A program made the translations under genes and the position numbers. A stretch of 64,000 nucleotides of DNA from Sporichthyaceae bacterium (lineage in GTDB: Bacteria > Actinomycetota > Actinomycetes > Sporichthyales > Sporichthyaceae): positions 1-64,000 of the forward strand of contig DASXPS010000093.1 of the NCBI GenBank assembly GCA_036493475.1, given 5' to 3'. The notes beneath the pieces were generated by a model. The model saw only the letters and a list, made by a program, of their open reading frames with translations, was not told where the DNA came from and ran no database searches. This document shows, piece after piece, positions 16,389 through 25,474 of this stretch; position 1 is the first letter of the stretch, and the number at the start of each line of letters is the position of its first letter.

Positions 16389-19082
16389 TCACGGGAGGGT
16401 GAGCACGACAACCGTGCCCGCCGTACCGTCGACCTCGACCTCCATGCCGTCCACCAGCCGGACCGTCGAATCGGCCGTGTCGCACACCGCGGGGATCCCG
16501 AACTCCCGAGCGACCACGGCGGCGTGGGACAACATGCCGCCGATGTCGGTGACGACCGCGGCCGCGTGGCCGAACAGGGGGGTGTATCCGACGTCGGTGA
16601 CCTGGGTGACGAAGACCTCACCCGGCTCGAGGAGGTCGGCCGTTTCCGGCGTGACGACGCGTACCCGCCCGCGAGCTTTTCCGCTAGCCGCGGCCACGCC
16701 GGTGAGGCGATCGCCGACGGCCAGGATGGGCACCTCGGGCTCCGGCTCCCACGGCGCGACGAATGCGATCGGCAGCCGGATCTCGGCCAGCCGTTCGCGT
16801 TCCGCCCGCCGGCGGGTAACCGCCGCCCGCGCGTCGCTGCCGGGCGCGAACAGCTCGTCGTAGGTCAGGTAGAAAACATCCGATGCATCGCTCAGCACAC
16901 CGGCCGCGGTCAGCCGTCGGCCCTGTTCCCGCGCGATGGACCGCATCACGCCGATGACCCGCACCAACGCGTCCCGGTCGCGTTCGCGCTCCCCCGTTGC
17001 CCAGCGGGCCAACGCGACCGCGGGCCGCGCCCGGCGCGGGACGGCGACCGCGTCGGCCGGCCGCCGGCGCGTCGCAGCCGGCGCCCTGAGCGCGGCTGCT
17101 GCCTTACCCACGGTGCGCAGCACCAGGTCGGGGTCGTCGGCGAACACCGACGAGGCAAGTTCGCACTCGGCCGGCCCGCGGTGGCCGAACGTCCGCAGCG
17201 CCTCGGTGACCGCGTTCGCGAAGCGGGGCGAGACGGCCTCGGCCCGACCGAGCAGTCCACTGCCACCCTCGTCGAGCACCGCCAGCACCGCCGGTTCGGC
17301 CGCGGCCAGCTCGGCCAGCCGGCGCACCCCGCTCAGGCCCTCGGCACTGGTGAGACCCTCGCCGACGGCCATCACCACGCCGGTCCGGCCCGCCAGCTGT
17401 TCGGCGGTATTGGTCCCGGCGCCGGAGAGGATCGCGCCCAGCGCGGCCAACCGCCAGCCATGACACTGCAGGTCGTAACCGAGGTTGAACATCGATTCCA
17501 AGGCCGGGTCCGACAGGCCGGCCGGATCATCGGCGAGCCGTTCCAGTCGGGCGACCTGACGCAGCATCTCGTCGATGTCCCGGCGATAACCGGCCAGCAC
17601 GCCGACCAGCCGCAGGCCCATCGCGCCGCCCGCCTTCGCCTTGCCGCGCCGCGTGGTGACCTTGTCCATCGGCAGGTCGGCGAAGCTCAGCGGCGGTAGC
17701 TCCTCCACGTGGCGGCCAAGGTACTGCCGGGCGAAGGAGTCCGCGTCCCAGCCGGGCGAGAGCTCGCCGATGGCGGCACCGGTGGCCACGTTCATGTACA
17801 CGCGATGGCCCTGGATGCTGAACATTCGGGCATGCGCCTCGGTCCGCGCGACGCCGTGCAGACCGACGAAGTGCACGGCGGCGACGCCGGCCTGCGCGAA
17901 CGCGGGCGCCACCGCGGTCAACGACAGCGGCGTGGCGGGTCCCGGCAACGCCTCGGAGAAGTTGGTGGCGACGAACGTGGAGAATCGGGGGTCCACGGGA
18001 CTGTCGAACTCCCCCACCTGATCGGGCTTGGCGCCCGCCTCGAGCGACCCTCCGTCCAACGCCGGGGTGTCCGAGGGAACCCGACCCGGCAGAAACGGCT
18101 GCTTCCACGGCACGGTGACCGCCTTGTCGCCGACGCCGAGGACGCCGACGAGTGACAGCCGGGTGTCCTCCAGCGCGTCCGGGCCCGACCACGCGCACTC
18201 GAACCCGAACTCCTCGCGTTGCCGCGTGGTGTCCAGCAGCGGCTGGTACAGCACGAAGCGGAAGTCACCGACATTCACCGGGAGCATCTTGCGCTTGTAC
18301 CCGGCAGCGATGCCCTTTTCCAGCCGGTCCTCGCGTACCCGCACGATGCGTTTGCCGAAGGCGGCGGCGACCTGCTCGACCGAGAGGATCTCCTCCGCGG
18401 CGAGGTTGACCGGACCGGCCGGGCCCCGCTCACACGCGACGGCAAAGAAGCGACCGACGTCGTCGGCGTGCACGACCTGCCAGCTGATCTCCCGGCCCTT
18501 GGCCACCGCGATAACCGGGCCGGCCAGCAGGTTGCGGACCCGATTGTCGATCCGGCGGCCGACCACGATCGGCGAGCGGATGCTGATGGCATCGACGTCG
18601 GCGGCCGCCAGCAGCGCTTCCGCCTCGGCCTTGTGAACGGCGTAGGTCGCCTCGGGATGGGGCGCCAGTGGGGTGCTCTCCCGCAGCCGGCTGCGGTCGT
18701 CCGGCTTGGGACCGTAGGCGGTGGTCGAACTGGCAAAGACGACCCGGCGCACGCCGGTGCGCGCCATGGCGGCGAGCACGTTCTCGGTGCCACCGATGTT
18801 GATGGCCCGCTCGGCCGGGTCGCCGAACAGCGCCTCGACCGCCCAGGCGCAGTGCGCGACCACGTCGCACCCGTCAAGCGCGCGGGTCAGCGCGTCGAGG
18901 TCACGGATGTCCGCGGACACGTAGTGCGCACCGACGCACGGGTTGGCCGGCGGCCGGCGCGACAGCCCGATCACCCGGTGTCCCCGGCGCAGCAGGCGTT
19001 CGGTGATCTCGCGTCCGAACACCCCGCTCGCCCCGGTGACCAAAATCGTCCGGGGAGGGTTCTCGACCTCGAGGGTGGTCAT
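16389..19082 (-). CDS. Fusion: NAD-dependent epimerase + PEP-utilising/rifampicin-phosphotransferase-like protein (897 aa)
   Basis: Residues about 11-300 are an extended SDR (TGASGVFGREITERLL Rossmann motif, ASSTTAYGP and a YAVHK catalytic pair). Residues about 390-780 resemble the substrate-binding region of PEP synthase/rifampicin phosphotransferase relatives (TNFSEALPGPATPLS, GHRVYMNV). Residues about 784-897 are the swivelling phosphohistidine domain with GGMLSHAAVVAREFGIP (catalytic His about 853). The ATP-grasp domain that charges the histidine in the full-length enzymes is absent, replaced by the epimerase. ATG 19082 overlaps the nitroreductase stop (ATGA), so a longer frame upstream is rejected. 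A stand-alone relative is at 38974-40578. Reaction unknown. Confidence 0.85.
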   Translation of the reverse strand: MTTLEVENPPRTILVTGASGVFGREITERLLRRGHRVIGLSRRPPANPCVGAHYVSADIRDLDALTRALDGCDVVAHCAWAVEALFGDPAERAINIGGTENVLAAMARTGVRRVVFASSTTAYGPKPDDRSRLRESTPLAPHPEATYAVHKAEAEALLAAADVDAISIRSPIVVGRRIDNRVRNLLAGPVIAVAKGREISWQVVHADDVGRFFAVACERGPAGPVNLAAEEILSVEQVAAAFGKRIVRVREDRLEKGIAAGYKRKMLPVNVGDFRFVLYQPLLDTTRQREEFGFECAWSGPDALEDTRLSLVGVLGVGDKAVTVPWKQPFLPGRVPSDTPALDGGSLEAGAKPDQVGEFDSPVDPRFSTFVATNFSEALPGPATPLSLTAVAPAFAQAGVAAVHFVGLHGVARTEAHARMFSIQGHRVYMNVATGAAIGELSPGWDADSFARQYLGRHVEELPPLSFADLPMDKVTTRRGKAKAGGAMGLRLVGVLAGYRRDIDEMLRQVARLERLADDPAGLSDPALESMFNLGYDLQCHGWRLAALGAILSGAGTNTAEQLAGRTGVVMAVGEGLTSAEGLSGVRRLAELAAAEPAVLAVLDEGGSGLLGRAEAVSPRFANAVTEALRTFGHRGPAECELASSVFADDPDLVLRTVGKAAAALRAPAATRRRPADAVAVPRRARPAVALARWATGERERDRDALVRVIGVMRSIAREQGRRLTAAGVLSDASDVFYLTYDELFAPGSDARAAVTRRRAERERLAEIRLPIAFVAPWEPEPEVPILAVGDRLTGVAAASGKARGRVRVVTPETADLLEPGEVFVTQVTDVGYTPLFGHAAAVVTDIGGMLSHAAVVAREFGIPAVCDTADSTVRLVDGMEVEVDGTAGTVVVLTLP

Positions 19083-19744
19083 CGTTCTCCTTCGCCAACC
19101 GGGTCCGGCCACAATGGTTTCTCGCAGGTCCACTCCGGAGCCTCGCCCCAACGCTCGGAGTAAACAACCTCGTGCAGTGCCGGGCGTTGCGCGATCCCCC
19201 ACCGGCCGGTCGGCCGGCCCAACGGCACCATCGCGGCCATCTCGTACTCGGAGTCCGCGGGCAGGCCGAGCAACGCGTCCACCTGCGCCCGTCGCGACTT
19301 CAACAGCGTTGTGACGGTGGCGCCGAGCCCCTCCGCCCGAGCCGCCAGGCAGGCGCTCCACACGGCCGGGAACACCGAGGACTCACCACCGCGGCGACCG
19401 AACGCGAACAGCAGCACCGGCACCTCGTGCAGGTGGTCCGCGAGGTGGTTCGCCGAGGCGGAAACCCGTTGCTGGGTGGCATCGGCGGTGCCGCCGCGTA
19501 CCGCCTGCGCCGCCGTGGCGTAGCGGGTCTCGTAGAGCTCGTCCAGCACCTCTCGGTACAACCCCTGCAGCGCCTTCTTGGTGTCGGCATCGCGCACCAC
19601 GAGGAAGCGGAACGCGTGCTGATTGCCCGCCGACGGGGCCCGGATCGCGGCATCGAGGATCCGCATCAGGACCTCGTCGGGGATCGGGTCCGGCGCCAGG
19701 CGGCGCATCGCGCGCGTGGTGTACAGCGCCTGGTACACGTCCAC
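19079..19744 (-). CDS. Nitroreductase family flavoprotein (221 aa)
   Basis: FMN-dependent oxidoreductase fold: TTRAMRRLAPDPIPDEVL at the N-terminus, APSAGNQHAFRFLVV for FMN phosphate binding, and a C-terminal GRPTGRWG loop. Such proteins reduce nitro groups, quinones or enones; a role in reducing a ring enone is possible here. GTG 19744 is preceded by GGAGGGG. It lies between the ABC substrate-binding protein gene and the epimerase/PEP fusion, overlapping the latter by 4 nt, so it belongs to the same operon. Confidence 0.9.
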   Translation of the reverse strand: MDVYQALYTTRAMRRLAPDPIPDEVLMRILDAAIRAPSAGNQHAFRFLVVRDADTKKALQGLYREVLDELYETRYATAAQAVRGGTADATQQRVSASANHLADHLHEVPVLLFAFGRRGGESSVFPAVWSACLAARAEGLGATVTTLLKSRRAQVDALLGLPADSEYEMAAMVPLGRPTGRWGIAQRPALHEVVYSERWGEAPEWTCEKPLWPDPVGEGER

Positions 19745-19774
19745 CGATCCCCTCCTTCCGGTTCCGGGGCCGAA

Positions 19775-21217
19775 CTACAGACAGCTGGGTTTGTCGCCCC
19801 GGGGCGCGGTCCACTTGCCGCCGACGATCTGCATCGGGAACGCGCACATCTTGTTCACCTGCGCCGGCGGCTTGCCCGGCACGTAGGTCAGGGGCTGGCT
19901 CGTTCCGCCCAGTGTCTCGTTCTTGAAGGTGTAGAGCCCCTTGAGCAACAACGCGGTCGACGGGATCGCGTCGGGCGCGATCGACTGCGCCGCCTTGGCG
20001 AAGATGTCCGCCACATTCCAACCCTGCGCGTGCGCAGCAAAGATCTGATCGAGACCCACCGCCTGCAGCAGGACCGAACGGAACCGCTTCTCCTCGGGCA
20101 GCGTGGTGTCGATGAACGGGAACTGCTGGCTCGGGATGATCAGCCCGTCCATCGCCGGATTGCTCGGGGAACTGGGGTCGGTCAGCACCGGCGCGGTGAC
20201 GTAGGTCGGCTTGTAACCCTGGCGCGAGCAGTCCCGGGCGATCCGCTTGACCGAGTTGATGTCGATGCGCAGGAACAGCACCTGGGCACCGGCGTTGCGC
20301 GCCTGCAGGCAGTTGGCGGTGAAATCCGGTGCGGTCAGCGACGCCCGGCCCGCGAACACCGGCGTGAACCCCGCCTTCGCGGAGAAGCCCGCGAACGTGG
20401 TCGCGTAGTCGCTGCACTGCTGCACCTCCTGACAGGAGATGAAACCCACCTTGTGGCCCGCGCCGAGCAGATCGCGGGCGGCGGCGAACTCGGTGCCGTT
20501 CAGCGCGATCCCGGACGCACCGAAGCCGAAGATCATCGGGCTGGTGGGCGCCAGCAGGTTCGAGTCGTCACCGTCCAGGATCGGGATGCCTTTGGACTCG
20601 ACGTAGTCCACGGCGGCCTGCGACAACGAAGCCGCGTGGGTGTTCCCGACGAAGCCGATCACCTTGTCCTGCTCGACCATCCGACGTAACTGGGCCAGGT
20701 AGATCGCGGGGTCACCACCGTCATCGGCGACGATCAGCTTGATCGGGTGATCGTTGATCCCACCCCGGCTGTTCAGGTCGGTGAGGTTCGCCTGGATCGC
20801 GGTGAGCAGGGGCCGGAAGGACGTCCCGTAGAGGCCGGTGATACTGCCGACGAAACCGACGGTGATCGGCAGGTGGTTGGCCGGCGCCCGGGCGACTGGG
20901 CCACGACCCGCGGCCGGCACGGCTCGGCCACTGCCGGATGACGCGGCCGGCTTGGCCTTGACGAGCGGGGCCGCCGGGTCGGTGACCACGGTCGCGGTCG
21001 CCGCGGCCGCGCCCGGGGTGGCGGTAACCGCACCCGGGTTCGGCGCGCCGGTGTCGATGACCACCGGCGCCGCATCGCTCGCGCCGGTGACGCCGGCCGA
21101 GACCGGCACACCCTGCTGGGCGGCCACGATCTCTCCGCGGCTCAGACTGCTGGCGCAGCCGCCGAGCAGAACGAGCCCGCAGAGGATCACCGATGTCCGG
21201 CGGGTCAGGCGGTTCAT
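19775..21217 (-). CDS. ABC importer substrate-binding lipoprotein (cassette 1, 480 aa)
   Basis: Lipoprotein signal peptide with lipobox LLGGC (lipidated Cys21), then an Ala/Pro/Val-rich linker to about residue 115, then a type I periplasmic-binding fold of the branched-chain amino acid (Peripla_BP_6) class (PITVGFVGSITGLYG ... VADDGGDPAIYLAQLRRMV). It captures a small organic ligand outside the membrane. Its ATG overlaps the livF-type gene stop by 4 nt. In this region the ligand is more likely a catabolic substrate than an amino acid, but that is inference. Confidence 0.92.
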   Translation of the reverse strand: MNRLTRRTSVILCGLVLLGGCASSLSRGEIVAAQQGVPVSAGVTGASDAAPVVIDTGAPNPGAVTATPGAAAATATVVTDPAAPLVKAKPAASSGSGRAVPAAGRGPVARAPANHLPITVGFVGSITGLYGTSFRPLLTAIQANLTDLNSRGGINDHPIKLIVADDGGDPAIYLAQLRRMVEQDKVIGFVGNTHAASLSQAAVDYVESKGIPILDGDDSNLLAPTSPMIFGFGASGIALNGTEFAAARDLLGAGHKVGFISCQEVQQCSDYATTFAGFSAKAGFTPVFAGRASLTAPDFTANCLQARNAGAQVLFLRIDINSVKRIARDCSRQGYKPTYVTAPVLTDPSSPSNPAMDGLIIPSQQFPFIDTTLPEEKRFRSVLLQAVGLDQIFAAHAQGWNVADIFAKAAQSIAPDAIPSTALLLKGLYTFKNETLGGTSQPLTYVPGKPPAQVNKMCAFPMQIVGGKWTAPRGDKPSCL

Positions 21218-21939
21218 CGCGGTGCTCCTTCGGTGGACGCTGCGGCGCGGACCGGCTCCAGACCCGCGTAGGACTGGAAGATCCGCTCCTCGTCGAGCTC
21301 GTGCGGCTCACCGACGAAGCCGACGCGGCCACGGGAGAGCAGCACGACGTAGTCGGCCAACGCCAGTGCCCGCCCGACGTACTGCTCGACCAGCAGCAGC
21401 GCGGCCCCCCGGGCGCGCAGGGCGGCGAGGAAGGCGAAGACCTCGTCGACGACGACCGGGGCCAGACCCATCGAGACCTCGTCGAGCAGGATCAGCCGCG
21501 GGGACTGCAGGTAGGCCCGGGCCAGCGCGAGCATCTGTTGCTCGCCGCCACTCATCGAGCCGGCGCGTTGGTTCATCCGGCGGCCCAAGGTCGGGAACGC
21601 CCGTACCGCCAGATCCAGCTCGGCGGCGCGGTTACCCACGAACAGCGCCAGGTTCTCCCGCACGGTGAGCCCGGGGAAGACCGCGCGGCCCTCCGGCACG
21701 GTACAGACCCCGTGCCGGACCAGGTCATGCGGATGACGACCCGTCACATCCGTGCCGTCCACGAGCACCTTGCCGCGCATCGGCCGCAGCGTGCCCGCCG
21801 CGACCCGCAGCAATGTGGTCTTGCCCGCGCCGTTCGGCCCGAGCAGCGCCACCGTGCTGCCGTCGGGCACCACGAGGTCGACGTCGCTGAGTACCGGCGC
21901 ACCCGTGTACCCGGCGGTGACGTTGCGCAGCTCAAGCAT
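21214..21939 (-). CDS. ABC transporter ATP-binding protein, LivF type (cassette 1)
   Basis: 241-residue ATPase with Walker A GPNGAGKTTLL, signature SGGEQQMLALARA, Walker B LILLDEVSMGLAP and a switch histidine region in LLLVEQYVGRAL. It energises import with the LivG-type partner encoded upstream, whose stop overlaps this start by 8 nt. Length is normal for LivF. Confidence 0.95.
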   Translation of the reverse strand: MLELRNVTAGYTGAPVLSDVDLVVPDGSTVALLGPNGAGKTTLLRVAAGTLRPMRGKVLVDGTDVTGRHPHDLVRHGVCTVPEGRAVFPGLTVRENLALFVGNRAAELDLAVRAFPTLGRRMNQRAGSMSGGEQQMLALARAYLQSPRLILLDEVSMGLAPVVVDEVFAFLAALRARGAALLLVEQYVGRALALADYVVLLSRGRVGFVGEPHELDEERIFQSYAGLEPVRAAASTEGAPR

Positions 21940-22735
21940 GGGCCGCCTCCTCGACGGTCCCGAGGTAGGCCTGGCGGACCCGGTCGTCGCGGAGCACGGC
22001 CTCGGTCGGTCCGTCGCACAGGTGCACGCCGAAGTCCAGTACGTACAGATACGCGCAGATCTCCCGAACCAGGGTCATGTCGTGCTCGACGACCAGCACC
22101 GAAGCACCGGAGTCGGCCACGATGTCGCGCACGATCCGGGCGAACACCTCGGTCTCCGTGGGGTCCAGGCCCGAGGACGGTTCGTCGAGCAACAGCACCG
22201 GCGAGCGGCCGCACACGGCGCGCGCGAGTTCGACCAGCCGCCGCTGACCGGTGGAGAGCGAACCGACCCGGCGAGCGGCGAGATCGGAAATGCCGCACAG
22301 CTCCAGCGCCTCGCGCACCCGGGCTGCCTGCGCCCTGCGGGCCCCGCGCGGGGCGAGGAAACATTTCCATGGCCGCCCGCCGGCCTGGCGCGCCTCAACG
22401 GCGAGTCCGACGTTCTGCGCGACCGGGAGCGAGTCGCACAACGCGAAGCGTTGGAACGTTCGCCCCAGGCCGTGCCGCGCGCGGTGCGCGGGCGACCAGG
22501 AGCTGACGTCGACCCCGAGCAATTCCACCCGGCCGGCGGCCGGATGCACCGTGCCGGCGCAGGCGTTCAGCGTGGTGGTCTTACCGGCCCCGTTGGGCCC
22601 GATCAGGCCGACGATCTCCCGCGCGCGCACCTCCAGGTCCAAGGCGTCCACCGCGCGGGTACCGCCGAACTGGACCGTCAGCCCGCGGGTGGCCAGCACC
22701 CGCTGCTCGGGTCGTGCCTCGACCGGCGTGTTCAC
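21932..22735 (-). CDS. ABC transporter ATP-binding protein, LivG type (cassette 1)
   Basis: 267-residue ATPase. Walker A is GPNGAGKTTTLN, the signature is LSTGQRRLVELARAV (SGGQ replaced by STGQ), Walker B VLLLDEPSSGLDP, and VVEHDMTLV carries the switch His. GTG 22735 overlaps the permease stop by 4 nt; the longer open frame upstream is in permease DNA and is not coding. It pairs with the LivF-type ATPase. Confidence 0.94.
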   Translation of the reverse strand: MNTPVEARPEQRVLATRGLTVQFGGTRAVDALDLEVRAREIVGLIGPNGAGKTTTLNACAGTVHPAAGRVELLGVDVSSWSPAHRARHGLGRTFQRFALCDSLPVAQNVGLAVEARQAGGRPWKCFLAPRGARRAQAARVREALELCGISDLAARRVGSLSTGQRRLVELARAVCGRSPVLLLDEPSSGLDPTETEVFARIVRDIVADSGASVLVVEHDMTLVREICAYLYVLDFGVHLCDGPTEAVLRDDRVRQAYLGTVEEAAHA

Positions 22736-24663
22736 CCGCGCACCCCCGCGTGCGTCGGGCGCGCCGGGCGCGCGAGCTGACGGGGCGGCAGGAATTCTCG
22801 GCGCCGCAGCCGTGAGGCCACCCGGCCGCGGTCCCAGCCCCGGTTCAGGTCGAACTGACGGTCCGACAGCAGGCTCGCGGCGATGGCGGCCGCCCCGAAG
22901 ATCGCGGTGTACCAGCCCGGGTCCAAATGGATCTGCGTGGGCATGACCGCCAGGGCATACGCCGCGGCCGCGGCGCGGATCACCGTGGCCCGCGAGCCGA
23001 ACAGGGCGAGCACGGCGACCCAGGTCAGGCCGACGGTGTATCCGTAACCGCGGCTGCTGGCCTGCAGGGTCACCCCGGAGGCGAGCGCCCCACCGATCGA
23101 GGCGAGGAAACCCGCGATGCAGAACACGGCCGTGCGGATCGTCGTGGTGTCCCCACCGTTGGCCGCCACCGCGTCGGCGGACTCCGCGTTCGCCTGCAAG
23201 AGGCGACCCAGCCGAGCCCGCTGGATGCCGAAGACCAGCACCGCGGCCAGGGCAGCCAGGGACACGCAGAGGTAGTAGTAGCCGCGGTCGGTGGCCAGAT
23301 CGAGTCCGAACAGCGAGATCTTCGGCCGCGCCACGGCGCGGAAGCCGCCACCGAACATCGCCTGCGTCGGGTACACCAGCTGCTGGAGCAGCACGGCGAA
23401 CGCGAAGGTCGCCAGCGCCAGATAGAGCCCGGAAAGGCGCAGCGTGGGCAGCGCCACCGCCACCGCGACCGGCACCGCGATCAAACCGGTGGCCAGCAAC
23501 GCCGCACCCCACGGCAGCCCGGCGTCGAGGAACTTACTCATCGCCGCGGCGCCGATGGCGGCGAAGGCCGCATGTGCCAGCGAGACCTGACCCGAGGTCC
23601 ACACCATCAGCCCGAGGCCGAGGAAGACCACCACCAAGCTCGCCGCGGTGGTCCACACCGACAGGGATGTGTCCACGAAGGCCGGCACCACCAGGGCCAC
23701 CACGGCCAGGGCGAGGACCGCCTCCCGGTGCAGCCGCGGCGTGACCGCCCGCCCGCCGGCGGTCCGGCTGCTGCTGGGGACGTCGAAGAACTTCCGCGCC
23801 GGGGTCACCACGAGCAACGCGAACAGCACCAGGAACGGCGCGACGTCGGGGATCCCTGCCCAGAACGGCGAGTTCGGCAGGTGCTCGCCGATGAACCTGG
23901 CGGACAGCGTCGAGGCCACCCCGATCGCGATACCGCCGGCAAACGTTGCACCGATCGAACCGAACCGACCCACCGCGGCCGCGCCGAATGCCTGGACCAC
24001 GAGCAGCGCCAGCACGACGGTGTCCAGGCCGAGGCTGGGCGCCAGCAGCAAACCGGTGGCGCAGGCGAACACCGAGCTGATCACCCAGGCAGCACGACGG
24101 ACCGAGGTCGGGTTGTCGCCCTCGTAGGAGAGCAACTGCGGGTTGTCGACGACTGCGCGCATGCGCAGCCCGGTCTTGGTGAAACGGAAGAGCGCGAGCA
24201 GGCCCAGTACCCCGGCGACCGCGATGCCGAAGCCGATCAGCTGCTCGTAGGAGACGAAGGTGCCGACGATCTTGACGGTGCCCTGCGGCAGGAATGCATT
24301 GAGCGGGATCGTGGCCGGCCCGTAGTGGACGGCGGCGAGGCCCTGCACGACGAGCAGCAGGCCGACCGTGGCGACGATCCGGTAAACGGCCCGGACCCCG
24401 TGCAGACCCGCGGCCATCCGCTCCAGCACCAGACCGATGGCGGGCGCGAAGACGGCGAGCACGAGCAGCGCGGCCAGCGGCCAGGACAGCCCGCGGATCT
24501 CCTTGAGCTCGTAAAAGACGTAGGCGCCGGCCGCGGCGATCGCTCCGTGCGCGAAGTTGAACAGCCCACTGGTGCGGAAGGAGAGCACCAGGCCGACGGC
24601 AGCCAGTCCGAGCAAGGACCCGGCGACGACGCCGGAAACGACGAAGGGCAGGTAGTCGTTCAC
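22732..24663 (-). CDS. Fused LivH-LivM type ABC permease (643 aa)
   Basis: One polypeptide carries both branched-chain-type permeases. Residues about 1-290 match LivH (SFRTSGLFNFAHGAIAAAGA near the start, FGSIGATFAGGIAIG late). Residues about 310-620 match LivM (WTSGQVSLAHAAFAAIGAAA, LRLSGLYLALATFAFA). Roughly sixteen to eighteen membrane spans are expected. In cassette 2 the same functions are two genes. GTG 24663 overlaps the small membrane protein stop (GTGA). Both halves look intact. Confidence 0.92.
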   Translation of the reverse strand: MNDYLPFVVSGVVAGSLLGLAAVGLVLSFRTSGLFNFAHGAIAAAGAYVFYELKEIRGLSWPLAALLVLAVFAPAIGLVLERMAAGLHGVRAVYRIVATVGLLLVVQGLAAVHYGPATIPLNAFLPQGTVKIVGTFVSYEQLIGFGIAVAGVLGLLALFRFTKTGLRMRAVVDNPQLLSYEGDNPTSVRRAAWVISSVFACATGLLLAPSLGLDTVVLALLVVQAFGAAAVGRFGSIGATFAGGIAIGVASTLSARFIGEHLPNSPFWAGIPDVAPFLVLFALLVVTPARKFFDVPSSSRTAGGRAVTPRLHREAVLALAVVALVVPAFVDTSLSVWTTAASLVVVFLGLGLMVWTSGQVSLAHAAFAAIGAAAMSKFLDAGLPWGAALLATGLIAVPVAVAVALPTLRLSGLYLALATFAFAVLLQQLVYPTQAMFGGGFRAVARPKISLFGLDLATDRGYYYLCVSLAALAAVLVFGIQRARLGRLLQANAESADAVAANGGDTTTIRTAVFCIAGFLASIGGALASGVTLQASSRGYGYTVGLTWVAVLALFGSRATVIRAAAAAYALAVMPTQIHLDPGWYTAIFGAAAIAASLLSDRQFDLNRGWDRGRVASRLRRREFLPPRQLARPARPTHAGVRG

Positions 24664-25088
24664 GGTCGGCACCAGCCGCACGGCTCGAGCCCGGTGCGCG
24701 CCGGGTTCGACAGCACCTCGGCGGGCTTGCCGATCACCAATCGACAGGCCGGCCGGTGGTACAGCTGCCCACCCGGCAGGGCGACCCGGCGGTGGTCGGC
24801 GTCGAGTCGGGTGGCGCGGGCCGGCTGCCGGGAGCGCCGCAGCGCCCGCTGGCGCAGGCCGATCCGCGAGCGGGAGATCAACAGCAGGCGCGCGTTGCCG
24901 AACGCGGCGAGGACCAGCCCGATCGCGGACAGGTTCATCCACGGTGTGCCGTCCTTCAGCGTCGGCTCGTGGGCGGCGCCGTGCCAGCCGAGGAACAGCA
25001 GGATCGCGGCCAGCGCGTTGGCGGCCAGGGTGAGGCGCAGGGCGCCCGGCGTCCACGGCCGGGTGGCGCCCGCCGTCGTCCTGCTCAT
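24660..25088 (-). CDS. Small membrane protein (142 aa), cassette 1 only
   Basis: No family recognised. Two probable membrane segments are seen (LTLAANALAAILLFLGWHGA at about residues 18-38 and NLSAIGLVLAAFGNARLLLI at about 52-72), followed by an Arg-rich stretch and a C-terminal tail containing LPGGQLYHRPACRLVIG. It overlaps its neighbours on both sides by 4 nt, so it is translated with the importer. It may be a third subunit of the uptake apparatus; cassette 2 has no counterpart. Confidence 0.7.
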   Translation of the reverse strand: MSRTTAGATRPWTPGALRLTLAANALAAILLFLGWHGAAHEPTLKDGTPWMNLSAIGLVLAAFGNARLLLISRSRIGLRQRALRRSRQPARATRLDADHRRVALPGGQLYHRPACRLVIGKPAEVLSNPARTGLEPCGWCRP

Positions 25089-25474
25089 CGCGCGGCGGCC
25101 CGGGCCGCTGCGTCATCCGACCGGAGCACGACGGTGTCCGGCGCACCGAGGTCTGCCACGTCGGCGTCGGGCCGGCCGAGCCGGTGCTCGGTCGGCGCGG
25201 GGGACTCGCCGCGGTGGTCGTCGGAGGTGGTGGTGAGCTCGTCGAGCTTGTGCCACTCATCGCGCAGGTCGGCGGAGAGCCACAGGGTGGCGCCCAGGCC
25301 GAGAAGGAACAGCGAACCGACACCGGCCGACATCAGCAGCGGCAGCTGCTCGGCCGGGTAGGGGGTGCGACTGATCCGCACATAGCCGACCACCAGCATC
25401 ACGACGCCGGCCAGCGTCAGTCCCAGCGCCAGTGCCCGGTCCCAGTGGGCCCGCAGTGCGTCCATGCGCGTCAC
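25085..25474 (-). CDS. Small two-span membrane protein (129 aa), paired with cassette 2 homologue
   Basis: Two membrane helices (LALGLTLAGVVMLVVGYV and LLMSAGVGSLFLLGLGATLWL), then a charged cytoplasmic or coiled tail (DLRDEWHKLDELTTT). The arrangement and spacing match the 122-residue protein at 52976-53344 (LVAAGLLCVLLGYLGVRR ... YLASGGVGGLALIALGAVVLI), which sits at the same position next to a surface-anchored protein. Starts at GTG 25474, overlapping the anchored-protein gene; ends overlapping the 142-aa gene. Function unknown. Confidence 0.75.
   Translation of the reverse strand: MTRMDALRAHWDRALALGLTLAGVVMLVVGYVRISRTPYPAEQLPLLMSAGVGSLFLLGLGATLWLSADLRDEWHKLDELTTTSDDHRGESPAPTEHRLGRPDADVADLGAPDTVVLRSDDAAARAAAR

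Noticed and set aside
19083-19361. Upstream extension of the epimerase/PEP fusion frame
   Set aside because: Low-complexity Arg/Gly translation antisense-like to the nitroreductase; ATG 19082 with ATGA overlap fits the Rossmann start.
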